Positions 44,146 to 55,257 of a stretch of DNA of 64,000 nucleotides are shown piece after piece; positions within the stretch are counted from its first letter, which is position 1, and each line of letters starts with the position of its first letter. Below the pieces are notes generated by a model. It made no database searches, had not been told where the DNA came from, and worked only from the letters and a program-made list of their open reading frames with translations. The position numbers and the translations under genes were made by a program. Source of the DNA: Cycas panzhihuaensis (Eukaryota > Cycadophyta). Location of the stretch: contig CM041465.1 of the NCBI GenBank assembly GCA_023213395.1, forward strand, positions 19,964,001-20,028,000, written 5' to 3'.

Positions 44146-46626
44146 GAATTATTCAAACTTCACCTTTTTCAGTAGTTTGGTGAAGATATCAGCCACTTGA
44201 TCTACTGTGGGGTAGTAATCCAATTGAATTGTACCATCATAAACAAGTTCCCTAATCCTGTGGACTTTTGTTCTTATGTGTTTGGTACGATCATGAAATA
44301 CAGGATTTCTTGCCATGCAGATTGTTGATTGATTATCCATATAAAGACTCATAGGACTCATTTGGGTGATATTCAATGTTTCCAATAATTTTCTTAGCTA
44401 TATCACCTCTTTACTAGTCTTAGAAGTAACAATGTATTCAGCTTCGGTAGTTAAATCTGTAATTATCTTCTTTTATCTAGATCTCCATGATATTGGTGTT
44501 GTTCTAAGAAACGTTATATACCTAGACGTAGATCTTCCTGTATCTTTATCTCCTACAAAGTCTGAGTCTGTGTATGTAGAAAGCTTGAAGTCTAAATTAG
44601 GTTCATATAACAGACCATATTTACTGGTCATCTTAAGGTATCTCAACACTCGCACTGCTGCCTACTAATGATTCTGCTTAGGATTTATCATATAACGAGC
44701 AAGAATATCGATAGAGTATATAATATTTGGCCTTGTATTGGTAGTGTAGATGAGACTACCTACAAGTTTCCTGTAGAGTGTTGTGTCTTCCTCCCTAGTG
44801 TCACCTTCAGCTAAGAGTTTGGTGTTAGGGTCCATAGGTAACATCACTAGTCAAGCATCTTCTAACTAAAACTTGGTTAGAAGATCGTTGATGTATTTTT
44901 CTTGGGAGAGGAAAAATTTTCTATTATTTTATGTTACTTAAATTCTCAAGTAATATTTCATCAAACCAAGGTCAAACAATTTGAATGTTTTGCTAAGGTC
45001 CTTTTTCAGTTGGCTTATTGCTTGTTCACTATTACCTGTTACTAGCATGTCATCCACAAAGATTATGAGATAAGTGACTTTATCCTTATGGCACTTGATG
45101 AATAACATTGCATCAATATCTTGATAGTCACAAACCTCATATCCAAGTTGCCTCATCCTTTTAGACAACTTAGCAAACCAAGCATGAGGGGCTTGTTTAA
45201 GGCCATATAAAGACTTTCTAAGCTTGCAAACCTTATGCTCTTGACCTTCGATCTCATATCCTTCTGGCTGAGCCATGTAAATTTCTTCTTCAAGATCTCC
45301 ATTGATAAACACAATCTTAATATCGAGTTTGTGGATTTTCCAAACCTGTTGAGTAGCCAAGGCTACAAGAGTTCTAATTGTAGGCCACTTGGTTATAGAT
45401 GCAAAGACTTCAGTGTAGTTGATGCCTTCCCTTTGTGTAAATCCTTTAGCTACCTCACCTTGTGTTTTTGAAGGGTGTCATATGATCTATATTTATTTTT
45501 GAACACCCATTTATTTTGAACTATCTTTCTGCCAAGTGGTAGATCAACGAGCTCCCATGTACCATTCTTGATAAGAGATTGGTACTCTTCATTCATGGCG
45601 TTTCTCCAAGCTATATGCTTTACAACTTCTTGGTATGTTAAGGGCTCTTCATTAAGAGTAAGGTGCAATTCTACTAGTTTAAGATTAGTATATAATGATT
45701 CCTTCATCCTTGCTCTATAGGCACTTCGAGTGATAGTTTTACCCATCTCATTTGGTTATATGTCCTTATTGAGTTGGTGGGCTTCTCAAGATCCTTGGGT
45801 TAGGAATGATGTCCTCATTTCCCCAACTTCTTGGTTCTTATCTTGTTTGTTAAAATGATTATTTTATAAGGAGGATGTTGATGTGCCTGAGGAAGATGAT
45901 CCTTCTACCACTGTTTTACCTTTGTCAACTGAAGGTGGAGAGGATGGTTCTTCTATAATGGCTTTGCCTTTATCAACTCTGCTATCTTCAAAAGATGGTG
46001 TTGGATGTGCACTCATCGGTTTAAAGTCACAACTTGTATCCTCCAAGGGTCTATTGTCATCTTCCAATATTTGGAGTAATTTATATATGTCCCTCCCCCT
46101 GAAATTTTAGAATCTAAACATCATACTTGATAACATTATCGTAGCGCCGTGAGGGTACTATGGAGTCTAATTTAAGTAACTGATCCTTTATCTCTGTAAA
46201 AATGACATCTCTGGTAACGATGATTTTTCGTTGTGAAGGTATGAAGACCTTATACCCTTTCTTATCCATAGGGTATCCAACAAAGATGCCTTTAAGTGCC
46301 TTTGGCTAGAGTTTATTTTAATCTGCATCCAGAATATAGGCATAGCATGTAGAGCCAAAAATTTTAAAGTAGTGAACAATGGGGGCTTTTCCTGACCATT
46401 TTTCATTAGGTGATTATACTTACTTTGATGGGATAATAACATTGATACAATAAATAACTGTCTAGATTACTTCAACCCATAGATAGGCAAGTACATTTTT
46501 GTAGATTAACATAGCACGATCCATGTTTATGATTGTCTTATTCATACGCTTGGTAACTCCATTTTGCTGTGGGGTACCTGCTACCGTTGTTTGATGCTTG
46601 ATGCCATTGTCTCGAAGGTAGCTTTC
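44146..46626 (-). pseudogene. Copia C pol, RNase H to integrase C-terminus
   Basis: Reading on the minus strand from 46626: end of the integrase core (GTPQQNGV, with Lys and Met changes after it), the copia SH3-like/chain part (KIFGSTCYAYILDAD), a Ser-rich linker (45864-46067), RT (NGTWELVDLPLGRK, LDIKIVFINGDLEEEIYM, SLYGLKQAPHAW, catalytic IIFVDDMLVTG near 45055), connection and RNase H (TDSDFVGD, TEAEYI, MDNQSTICMARNP, HDRTKHI, DIFTKLL) to a stop at about 44146. RT Tyr of YVDD is Phe. Frame breaks near 45450 and scattered stops inactivate it. The order INT-RT-RNase H is diagnostic for Ty1-copia. Confidence 0.84.
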
Positions 46627-49383
46627 TATTTCCCAGCTTCTGGGAATGGATATAGAGCGGTCGACTCAGGTAAGTGCAGGTATGTTTCTCACCTTGTTGT
46701 TGTTTTCTTTTGTGATGAGTATCTGCTTACATGCTATGATTTTGTAGATGGTCCTGTTGTCATCTACACCTATCTAGCCTATGACGACTATAGCGGGAGC
46801 ACATTCCTAGTGAGTGTGACACCCTAATGGCTGCATCACTTCCCGCATTCTACCCTACTCACCTTAAGACCCATTTAGCTCATGTCATCCTCACTTGTGT
46901 GATGATCCATCGTTGTTTGGTTGACATGTTACACCTTTGAGTCCCATTGTTGCTTCCTATGGCTCATTTGTCTTCTTGTCTACCTCTGAGCAAGTGGGCC
47001 TACCCTATGTCAGCCTCTTAGGTCACTAGCCCATAGCCCAGGCTGGTTGTTTGGGTAAGTTTTGGCATCTGGTCCCGCACCACAGTAGATTTCGTGGTAC
47101 TACAAAGTTTACCGTGGTGCGACTGTCAAGATTTATTTTTAAAATCCGCTGTGGTAATTCTCATATTTATTACAAAATTACCATATGTCTAGCAACTTAA
47201 CTCACTACCAGTCATGCCCTAATCACTCAATTAGGGTTAAGGCTGGGTATTTAAGTCTTACCTAAGTCATTTGAGGGATCTTTTTGCCTCATTTTAGAAG
47301 GATCACAAGGAAAAACGCCCTGTTGTCTGCTATCTCCTATGGCTCCACTGCTGTTTTAGGATCTGCAATCGCTCTCCAACACCCAGCTCTCCTTTGGCTC
47401 TATTGTGACATCCTCACAGCCCCTTGCACGCCTTGGAGAGGGCTTCCTTGAAGAGTTTCCAGGACTTCTTTACCCAGGCAACCACCAAGTAGTCTCAAGT
47501 ACAGGACTTTCCTTCAGCCATCTTAGCAGGGGCTCCATACCTGCTGCTCCATAGCCTTTCTACAGATTTATCAGCCTCTTTCTAGTAGGTTTTGACAGAG
47601 GTAAATGCCTCCCATCTTCTCCATAGGTATTTGTTGGTTTAGGGTCTTTCCTTTGCCCAATTTATGCCCAGTTTTGCATGTTTACACTAACTTGTCTTAT
47701 CTTGTTCTAAGGGTTATTTCTTGCCTTTCCCTTGGGATTTTTTTTTCTCTATTGTTTAGGCCTCTTTTCCTATGTTTCATGCCCAGGACAGTGGTCAAGA
47801 GGGATACATAAAGTTTGGGATAGAGCTGGGTGGATTCCGTACCACCTTCCATGCTCCCTAAGAGGCTTTTGCTCTCCAAACCTTCCTCTTTGCCCCGTGC
47901 TACTCTTGGAGTGGAGTAAGGGTTTAGTAGGCTATTTCCAACCACTGAAATCAGCATTGGCACTCGTTGCAGCACTGGTTTGAGGGCTCATTTCCTAATC
48001 CGGGCAATGCATAAGCTCCGATTACTTTTCTCGGCTCAATCCTCTTTTCAACTGTCTGGTTTGCTTCCCATATCACCCCGGCCTTGTTGAGCTTTGATTT
48101 GGGCTCTTTTGTATCTCTGTTGTCCCATTTTTTAGCCAACCTTATAGCCATACCCTTGCTACCTTGTGGCTTCTTGAGGGAGGGTAGGGTTGCTCTTTGT
48201 AGTAGGTGGGCCACTCTGAGGCTTACTTATCTACTTACTATTCATTTGAGTAGTTTGTTTTGCCATAGATTATTGTTGCAACCTTAAGGTTCATGTACAC
48301 TAATATGTAGATATAGAGACTTATTTTTCATATATGTACATATGTGTTATTGGGACTCCACTTTGTGTTGTTAGCCTCCTTTCCTTGGAAAGGGATATTT
48401 GTGCTTATTTGTAGGTACATAGAGAGTATAAGGGATTTCCTCCTCTTCTCTCTTGTGGGTAAGTGCTTTTACTTATATTTTATTTTAGCATTTCATTTGC
48501 TGCCATCATTTTCCTTTTTTTCTTTCTTGGCACTCTAGTGTCACTTCCGAGGAAGGTAAGGAAGCCCCATGGTTCATCCTACTATAACTCCTCTCTTTCG
48601 CTGTGTTTTATAGAGCAGTCTTAGATACCTTGTGGGAATGCCACCGCTTTAACTACATCTCCATTTTGGGTATACGCTCTCGCTTCATTTTATCTTCTTT
48701 TCCTTAAAAGATTTTGCATGGTAGTAATTAGCTCATTTGAAAGAAAAAGGGAATCCGACTCTCTTTTGGTTTATATTCTATTTGATGCATTTCACACATT
48801 ATATCTGTCATAGGAAAAGGTTTTAGGAAGCTTTCCCTTTTAACCTTTCCCTTTGGCTTGCAAACTTTACCCTTGCCCTCTCGGCTTATCATCTTTGGTT
48901 TAGTTTGCTTACGTGAATCCTAGCACCTTCTTTTCTCTTAATTACCCTTTCGAAGGGGGGAACTCTTGATCGATCGATCGTTCCTACTCCCTTCATCCTC
49001 CCTCGTTTTCTTTCACCTAGCCATATAACCGAGAAGATCTTATTCGTAGGTTGCTCACCTACTTACCCCTTACTTGTTTCCCTCTATTATAGGGAAACCC
49101 TCGAGGGGTTCTCTTCCTTCCCTTCTGGCCATCCAAGGGTGGGAGGACTCTTCTCCAAGATCTACCCAGGTTATTCTTTCACCTCCTCTCTCCTTAACTG
49201 AAGTGGGGAACCACCTTTAGGTAGCTGGGTACCATTTGCAGGTCTCGAACTCATGCTCTGGTACACAGGGTGCTCTATGTAGTATTTGCCTTACTCGTAG
49301 GTTCTTATCTGCACCTGATAGTGCCATTGACTACCCTCATTATTCCTACTCAGTTAAGTAGCTATCCCATAGACATGCATCCA
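46627..49383 (+). mobile_element. Solo LTR S of the element A family
   Basis: 2757 bp, starts TATTTCCCAGCTTCTGGG (TG changed to TA) and ends ACATGCATCCA; flanked by CTTTC at 46622-46626 and 49384-49388. No internal region remains, as expected from LTR-LTR recombination. Removing it with one TSD restores continuous integrase coding of copia C. Nearest relative in the window is the right LTR of A. Promoter-like repeat at 47088-47130 and TATTTAAG at 47248-47255; GAGGAAGGTAAGGAAGCCCC block near 48549. Confidence 0.9.
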
Positions 49384-49496
49384 CTTTCAAACTCATGTGA
49401 GGTATGTTTGCCACCATTATCAGTTCAAAGACATTTGAGTTGATAACTTGACTCTTTTTCAATGAGGGCTTTGAATTCCTTGAATATACAGAATAC
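49384..49496 (-). pseudogene. Copia C integrase core fragment, upstream of solo LTR S
   Basis: Minus strand gives FKEFKALIEKES and TDNGGKHTSHEF, the segment around the second catalytic Asp of a copia integrase. It continues in frame with 46626 once S is removed. The fragment ends abruptly near 49496 against element B LTR sequence. Confidence 0.78.
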
Positions 49497-50546
49497 TTCT
49501 TGGAAGGGAAAACCCCTTGTGGTTATAGGTTTGAAGTAACATTCGTGAATAGAAAGAACGTACAACTCCAGGTAAGTCTTTACCCTTCCTTCCTCTTCTG
49601 CTTTATTTATTTCTTTGTATGATTATTTACTTTCTTTGCTTTTCCTACTCCATTTTGTCTTTTGTACGGGGAAGGTAAGCAAGCCCCTATTTTCTGCTTC
49701 AACTTTGGTTACACACCAACTAAAGGTGAGAGGGTGTATGTTGAATGTAAATGAGGTTCTCCGTCAACTGCTACACTTCCTGGGTACACATCGTATCTCT
49801 CCTTCCACCCCCTTCATTTTTATGCTCTTATCAAGTATCTATTGCATTTGTTTAATAAACCACACAAAGGTAAAAAGGGTAATAAACTAACTACTTGTAT
49901 TTCCTTTGTATAATTATGTTGCATGCTTATATGTTTTTAGGAAAAGGACATAATAAGGACTGCATTCCTCCCCCATTTTCCTACCTAGTTTGAAAGCAAC
50001 CTTAGTTACATTTCACTTAGCTTGCATGCTTGAATACACACAAGACACTTGTTACCTTTTTTTCCTCTTGGTCTTTTGTCATTGAAAAGAAAAGAGAGAG
50101 AGGGAGAGTAGCTCTTAGTCACCCTTTTTTGCCATTCCTTTCCTTGGTTAGATTCTCCTTAGGCTAACTAGCCTAAGGAAAGCCTATCTACACTTGTCTT
50201 AGGACCTTTGCCTATAGTCCCTTGTTTCACATTCCTTCACCATAGGAACCCTTCCTTTGAGGGTCTCTCCTCTTCCCTTCCAGCCATCTAAGGGTGGGAG
50301 GACCTTACCCTTTGGGACTATCTGAGGTACCCCTGTGTGTATCTCTCCTCTCATACTCAAAAGCAAAAGCTACTCCGAGGAAGTTGGGCACCATCCACGA
50401 GTCTTGAACTTGCACTCTAGCGCACAGATGCCATGTGTGGTGTTCTCTTCTGCTTATAGGTTTCCATCCATACCCTAGCATTAGCTATTGACCATCTCAA
50501 TTCCTACTAAGCGTAGTGACCATCCCACAGATGTGATTCTAGAATC

Positions 50547-52925
50547 TAAGTAAGATTCTTGAGGTGAAGCAAACTCTTTTAAAATTTCTTCTAAGGTTAT
50601 GTCTAATTCCTCTTCCATAGGAGTGTATGGTAGAGTTGTTTGAGGTATCTTTTCTATCACCTGAATTTATCTTATGCTTTCTTCTTTATCTTCCTCATTG
50701 AAGATAACATCTCAACTTATATATATGTTGTTGGTTTTTAGATCTATGCACTTGTATGCCTTTAAATTTTTGCTATATCCAACCACAATGTGAATAATGA
50801 CTTTTTGAATCTAGCTTTATTCTTTTCTTATCTAGAATGTGCACAAAGGCTTGATTTCTAAATACTTTCAAATGACTTATGTCAAGCTTTCTTCTTGTCC
50901 ATGTTTTTTTTGGAGTATGATGTTCTACTACATTTATTGGACTTATGTTTAATAAGTAACAGACTGTGTTGATTACTTCAGCCCAATATGACCTTAGAAA
51001 AATTTTCCCATGCATCATGCTTTGAGCCATTTCCAAGATGATTCTATTCTTTCTTTTAACAACCCCATTGGATTGGGGTGTATAAGGGGTTATAAATTAT
51101 CTTCGTATTCCTTTGGTTTTACAATACTCTAAAAATTCTTTGGAGATATATTTACCTCCACCATTGGACCTTATACATTTGATTTTAGTATTAATTTCTA
51201 AATTTAGTTTTAGCCTTAAATTTTTTTAATACATAAAAAACTTCTGATTTAGCATGCAAAAAATAAACTAAGATTTTTTTGGTCAAATCATTTATGAAGG
51301 TAAGGAAGTATCTACTTCCATTGATGGAGTGTGGAGTGAAAGGGCCATATAGAGTAGTATGTACTAATTCTAATTTTTTCTTAGGCTTGTTATTTACTTT
51401 CTTGAAATGGCAGTCTATGTTGTTTGCTAGATTAGCAGCTTTTACATAGAAAATTACTTAATGTGATATGAGGTAAACTAATCACTAAACTTTTCTTCTC
51501 TATATTGTTTTAGTTTTTCTTTGGGAAGATGACCATACTTCAAATACCAAATTTATCATTATGACTTATAGTAGTACAAGCTTTTACATTGGATAAAATC
51601 ATGTGTGACAATAGCTTATATAGGTCATTGCTTTCAACCACTTTCGCAATTACATTTCCATTATTCTTCATATCAAGAATATAAAAAAAACCCTTTTCAT
51701 CAAATATAGCACTCAACCCCTTCTTTTTAAGCTAGGAGATAGATAAACGATTCATTTTTAGACTTCACACTAGAAGTACATTCCTAATTTTCTTAACTTT
51801 GTATTTTATCTTAACAGTAATGGTTCTAACTCCTTTTATTTTAAGAGAGTATTTGTCTCCTAGTTCTATTGATTTGTCAGTAGTGTATGGTTACAAATTG
51901 TCTGACCGTTCTTCTCAATTAGTCATGTGACAAGGAGCTCCTGAGTCGATGTACCAAATATCCTTATCCTAGAGGCTTGTTATTAGTGCAATAATGAATG
52001 CTATTTCTTCCTATTCATCATGATCATCATCACTATCCTATTCTTTATTATAGTTCCCCACTAGTCTCTTCCCTCTTTGGATATCTACTCTCTTCCATTG
52101 ATATAGATAATATCCTATTTTATCTCAATGATAATATATATCAAAGGTTTTATAGGAACTAGCAAAATGACTAACCTTACTGCAAGTGTAACAAATCCTT
52201 GAAGGCATGTTGCGGCCTCATATTCTTAAATCTTGTTAATGTCCACATGATGAAGTGCGACTTTTAGGAGCTTTTTCTCTTCCTCTACTTCATCCTCTAG
52301 ATCCTAGGTTCAACCTAGATGTGAATGCATCTTTAAGTTCTCCTGCATCTTCATATCATTTATTTCTTTACTCCTATTATAGTAGAAGCCCTATCAATGT
52401 GTCCATTGTCATTATTGGTATTTGATTTGTATTATTAATAGTATTTATTATAACATCAAAAGACTTGGGTAATTTGCTATCTAATGTATGATTTGAAATT
52501 AGATCACCTACACTAGAGAGATCATTTCTTACTGAAATCACCTTATGTAAAAATTCTATGATTGTTTTAGACTCCTTCATGTGGAGTTTGAACAGTACTT
52601 CTTTAAGATCAATTATCTTAGCTCTATTCTTTTATTCATATAAATTCTCCATATACTTCTAAATACTTATAGTGGAGTAAAGATTCTCAACATAAATGAG
52701 AAGAGGATCAGATATTAATAGTTTTAATATGATGACTCCAATGTTTTTCCTTTCTTTCCAATTAGTTTGGCTAGTCCTTGCATCTTTAGGCTTGAATTCA
52801 TCTCCTGTAGCAATTTGCTAGGTATTTTTTGCTCTAAGGGGAGTTTTTACTTTAATTTTCCATATGTGATAGTTGTTTTCAGTGAGTTTGTCATTATTAG
52901 ATAGGGCTAAGATGGAAGAAGCCAT
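50547..52925 (-). pseudogene. Copia E gag, protease and integrase, decayed
   Basis: Starts at ATG 52925 (MASSILALSNNDKLTENNY, then IWKIKVKT), a copia gag. Part of gag is open at 52580-52377 (IEFLHKVISVRNDLSSVG). Zinc knuckle near 52140-52205 reads CYTCSKVSHFASSY, with the last Cys now Tyr. Protease near 51950: IWYIDSGAPCHMT. Integrase: HHCC remnants near 51430, core SRYFLTFINDLTKKILVYF near 51270, C-terminal part YWAEVINTVCYLLN to about 50773. Then the linker EELDITLEEILKEFASPQ to the element B insertion. Many stops and an indel in the integrase core. Confidence 0.8.
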
Positions 52926-53636
52926 TTCTAAGCAAAAAACTCATTTTCTAAAACCTTAGGCCATATGATTATATGGATTCTTATATAGTACAGAAGTTAT
53001 ATAGATACGTACAAAATGTACCTTGAAAGGAAGCTCTTATAGAAGTTAGGATCTATAATTATTTTTGGAGCCTAACCTCTAAATAAAGAGAAAGCAACCT
53101 CAAAAAGCTTAGTTTATGACTAGGGTTTTAAGAGAAAATTACTTGTATTGATCAAAAAATCAACAAAAAAAAATTAAAAATCACTCTAAATATAATTGAA
53201 ATATCATAGTACTAATTTTAGATCTGATTACCAATGAGAAAAATATAGAAAAAATAAGATTTTTCATTGTATAGATCCAAATCTATAAAAACCTATTTTT
53301 GGCTAGAAAGAAGTTGAAAATGACCTCAGATTAACTCAATGTAGAAGAGAAACTTGCTTAGAATGGCCTAATCTATATTCTAGCCAAATTTTATCTCAAT
53401 CTGAGAACTTGAAAGAATTCTATCCATACGACTGTACAGATCTGTACTCTGGATCTGTACAAATTTAATTGATCCTCTTTTAGACTTTTGAGTGACTTGG
53501 AACTCTTCTTCTTTAACCTTATTCTTCTCTTTTAGATCCTTTAGATTTTGAATTCTTCTTCTCTTTTATATCCTCTAACATCTCAGTCTAGACTAGCTCC
53601 AAAATAGTCTTCCTCTTCAATAGGTCAAGGTATCTT

Positions 53637-53648
53637 GCTTTGATACAA
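53637..53648 (-). other. Primer-binding site of copia E
   Basis: Minus strand TTGTATCAAAGC, adjacent to the LTR start at 53649; 11 of 12 match TGGTATCAAAGC, the initiator Met-tRNA site. Confidence 0.72.
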
Positions 53649-53979
53649 TGTTAAACTTACAAAATGATAGAAGAGAGAATGAATTGATTCATTATTGAGG
53701 ACACAAGTGCATATATATAATTAGGGTTTGTAACCACCCTAGAACTAACTTATAACTGAATTACCTTTGAATGACATATGTCACATAGTTATATTACGGT
53801 ACATAAATATATTAGTTTATAACCTAGTATAAGACATTATATGTTAATATTGTTGTGCATATTATTTATACATAGTTCATCTTATTGAGCATTCTTATCT
53901 ACATTTCACTCACCTCATCATATATTTCTTATTCTTTGTTGGGTCTAATTTTATGATTCTTAGCTTCAACATATTAACA
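53649..53979 (-). repeat. Copia E 5' LTR (331 bp)
   Basis: On + from TGTTAAACTTAC to CATATTAACA, with inverted ends TGTTAA/TTAACA. The right end could instead be the CCAACA six bases later (53985), because a second, plus-oriented primer-like motif follows. Confidence 0.6.
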
Positions 53980-55257
53980 CCAACATATTAGTATCAAAGC
54001 ATTATCTATAAATTTGACATTGTGGTATGAAAGCCCATGGTTGAATCCTTAGGTATGATATAATTTTAGAGCCTAGTTTATTTAATTTTTAAGAGCAATT
54101 TTATGTCTTTTACTTCTATAATACTTTCTTGACACATTACTTTTTTGGGATTATATTGAAGTTAATTTATAATCTAAATTTGAATGGGAAAGTAAAGACT
54201 TTATCCAATTAAAATAAACTTAAAATTAATATACAATATATTACATTTATATTTGAAAATTTATTACAAAATTTTGTATATTTAATGCTCTATAGAGTAT
54301 TCTTTAGGGCTTCTACAACAATATGGAATGGAGGAAAGTGTGCTGGGTACAAATTGGGATACTGCGTCTTATTTAGAATATTTTCTAGAGATTTTGAAGT
54401 GAGATTTTATTCTCTATTCAGTTGTAAAACTTCTTTTGGGTTAATGATTGATGTGCATCTTTGTTGGACTACTACAACTATCTTTATCTTTTCCATACTA
54501 TGCTTGAACCTTTTCATACTCCTCCCATGCCTTAAGAATAGAACTAGGCTCCTTTTATATGCTTCTTCCCTATTTGTTCTATTTTCATATTTCTATTTTT
54601 GTGTAGTCTTCATCTTAGAGAATTTTCCATTTTGGGATACTAATATGAATTATTTTCATTGTTGGGCACTCCTCTCTTCCTTATGAATAGATTTAGGCAT
54701 GCGTCATTTATTTTTTTACACTCTTTCTTTGTCTATTTCGTGCATTACCTATATACCTTCTATGTGTTCACTTTTAAATCTTTATTTTTTTTATTTTTAT
54801 AATTGATGAAAATCAGTTAATAAAACTATTTTCTAATTCATTGATAGGTGTATGACTATGTTGGGCAATTTTTTTGAACATCTTATTACTTTTGAATTAT
54901 TAGATAACTATCTAGTCACATCTAGTCATAGTCTAGTCATACTTAACTCTAGTCTGGTCATACCTAGTTACAATTTTGCTACACCTATGAACTTTTAGTT
55001 GCACCTTCAAATGATTATAGTTGCACCTATGAATTTTTGTTTGTACCATGGTAAATCATAGTTGTACTAGCATGCTTTTTTCTTTGCATTTTAGGATTCC
55101 AAATTATATTTTTATATCTACTAAAGGCTAAACATATGAAACACATTTCATCCAAAGGTTTTTATACCTATTTTAAAGAGTAACATGGATTTAATAGATC
55201 CAAAATTGGATAAGAACTCTCCCTTTTAAGGAATTTATGGCCTCATTAATCTTATAA
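53980..55257. other. Unassigned AT-rich interval
   Basis: Contains two plus-strand primer-site-like motifs (TTAGTATCAAAGC at 53988-54000; TGTGGTATGAAAGCC at 54026-54040), suggesting a remnant of a plus-oriented copia element. A run of imperfect repeats of TAGTCATA and AGTTGCACCTATGAA type lies at about 54905-55075. An open frame at 54285-54686 (133 codons, hydrophobic) has no recognised domain; I do not call it a gene. The last ~250 bp may be 3' sequence or LTR of element D. Confidence 0.4.

Larger units (their letters stand above)
43348..49496 (-). mobile_element. Copia C: truncated Ty1-copia element in the element B 3' LTR
   Basis: Minus-strand copia with its 3' LTR at 43348-43659, RNase H, RT and part of integrase, and no 5' end: the element stops inside the integrase core at about 49496, where element B LTR sequence resumes after a 455-bp gap. 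Solo LTR S (46627-49383) interrupts it. Only one TSD side remains (ATCCA at 43343-43347). A deletion spanning the 5' half of C and adjacent LTR explains the missing end. Confidence 0.82.
22749..50541 (+). mobile_element. Element B: Tat-like Ty3-gypsy retrotransposon with nested insertions
   Basis: Plus-strand element with 5' LTR 22749-30818 (containing copia T2), leader and gag 30819-33560, protease, RT-RNase H and integrase to 37621, antisense gene 38360-40661, second RNase H 41171-41593, PPT 42012-42021, and 3' LTR 42022-50541 (containing copia C and solo LTR S). TSD GAATC at 22744-22748 (also 12477-12481 in the duplicate) and 50542-50546. Inserted into copia E between integrase and RT. 5' and 3' LTRs differ at roughly 20 of 145 positions compared, so the insertion is old. 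Stops and a frameshift in every domain. Confidence 0.88.
42022..50541 (+). repeat. Element B 3' LTR, split by copia C and solo LTR S
   Basis: LTR parts are 42022-43347 and about 49497-50541; the middle ~455 bp (equivalent to 29320-29775) was lost with one end of copia C. Starts with intact TGTTTCCCAG, ends CAGATGTGATTCTA, followed by TSD GAATC. It keeps the uninterrupted copia T target (TGACC at 42314-42318). Promoter-like repeat at 42535-42566 and a TATA-like TATATATCCC near 42687. Confidence 0.82.
50542..53979 (-). mobile_element. Copia E: host element of element B (5' part)
   Basis: Minus-strand Ty1-copia: 5' LTR 53649-53979, primer site 53637-53648, gag from 52925, protease, integrase, then the INT-RT linker broken at 50542 by element B. 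The linker resumes at 12481/22748 on the other side of B. RT and RNase H beyond 12250 are gone. It is the oldest layer of this nest. Confidence 0.8.

Noticed and set aside
48968-48981. GATC repeated in tandem
   Set aside because: Very short, inside solo LTR S; chance expansion.
54285-54686. 133-codon open frame with hydrophobic segments
   Set aside because: No recognised domain, AT-rich context, no conserved counterpart in the window; hydrophobic residues follow from T-rich codons.
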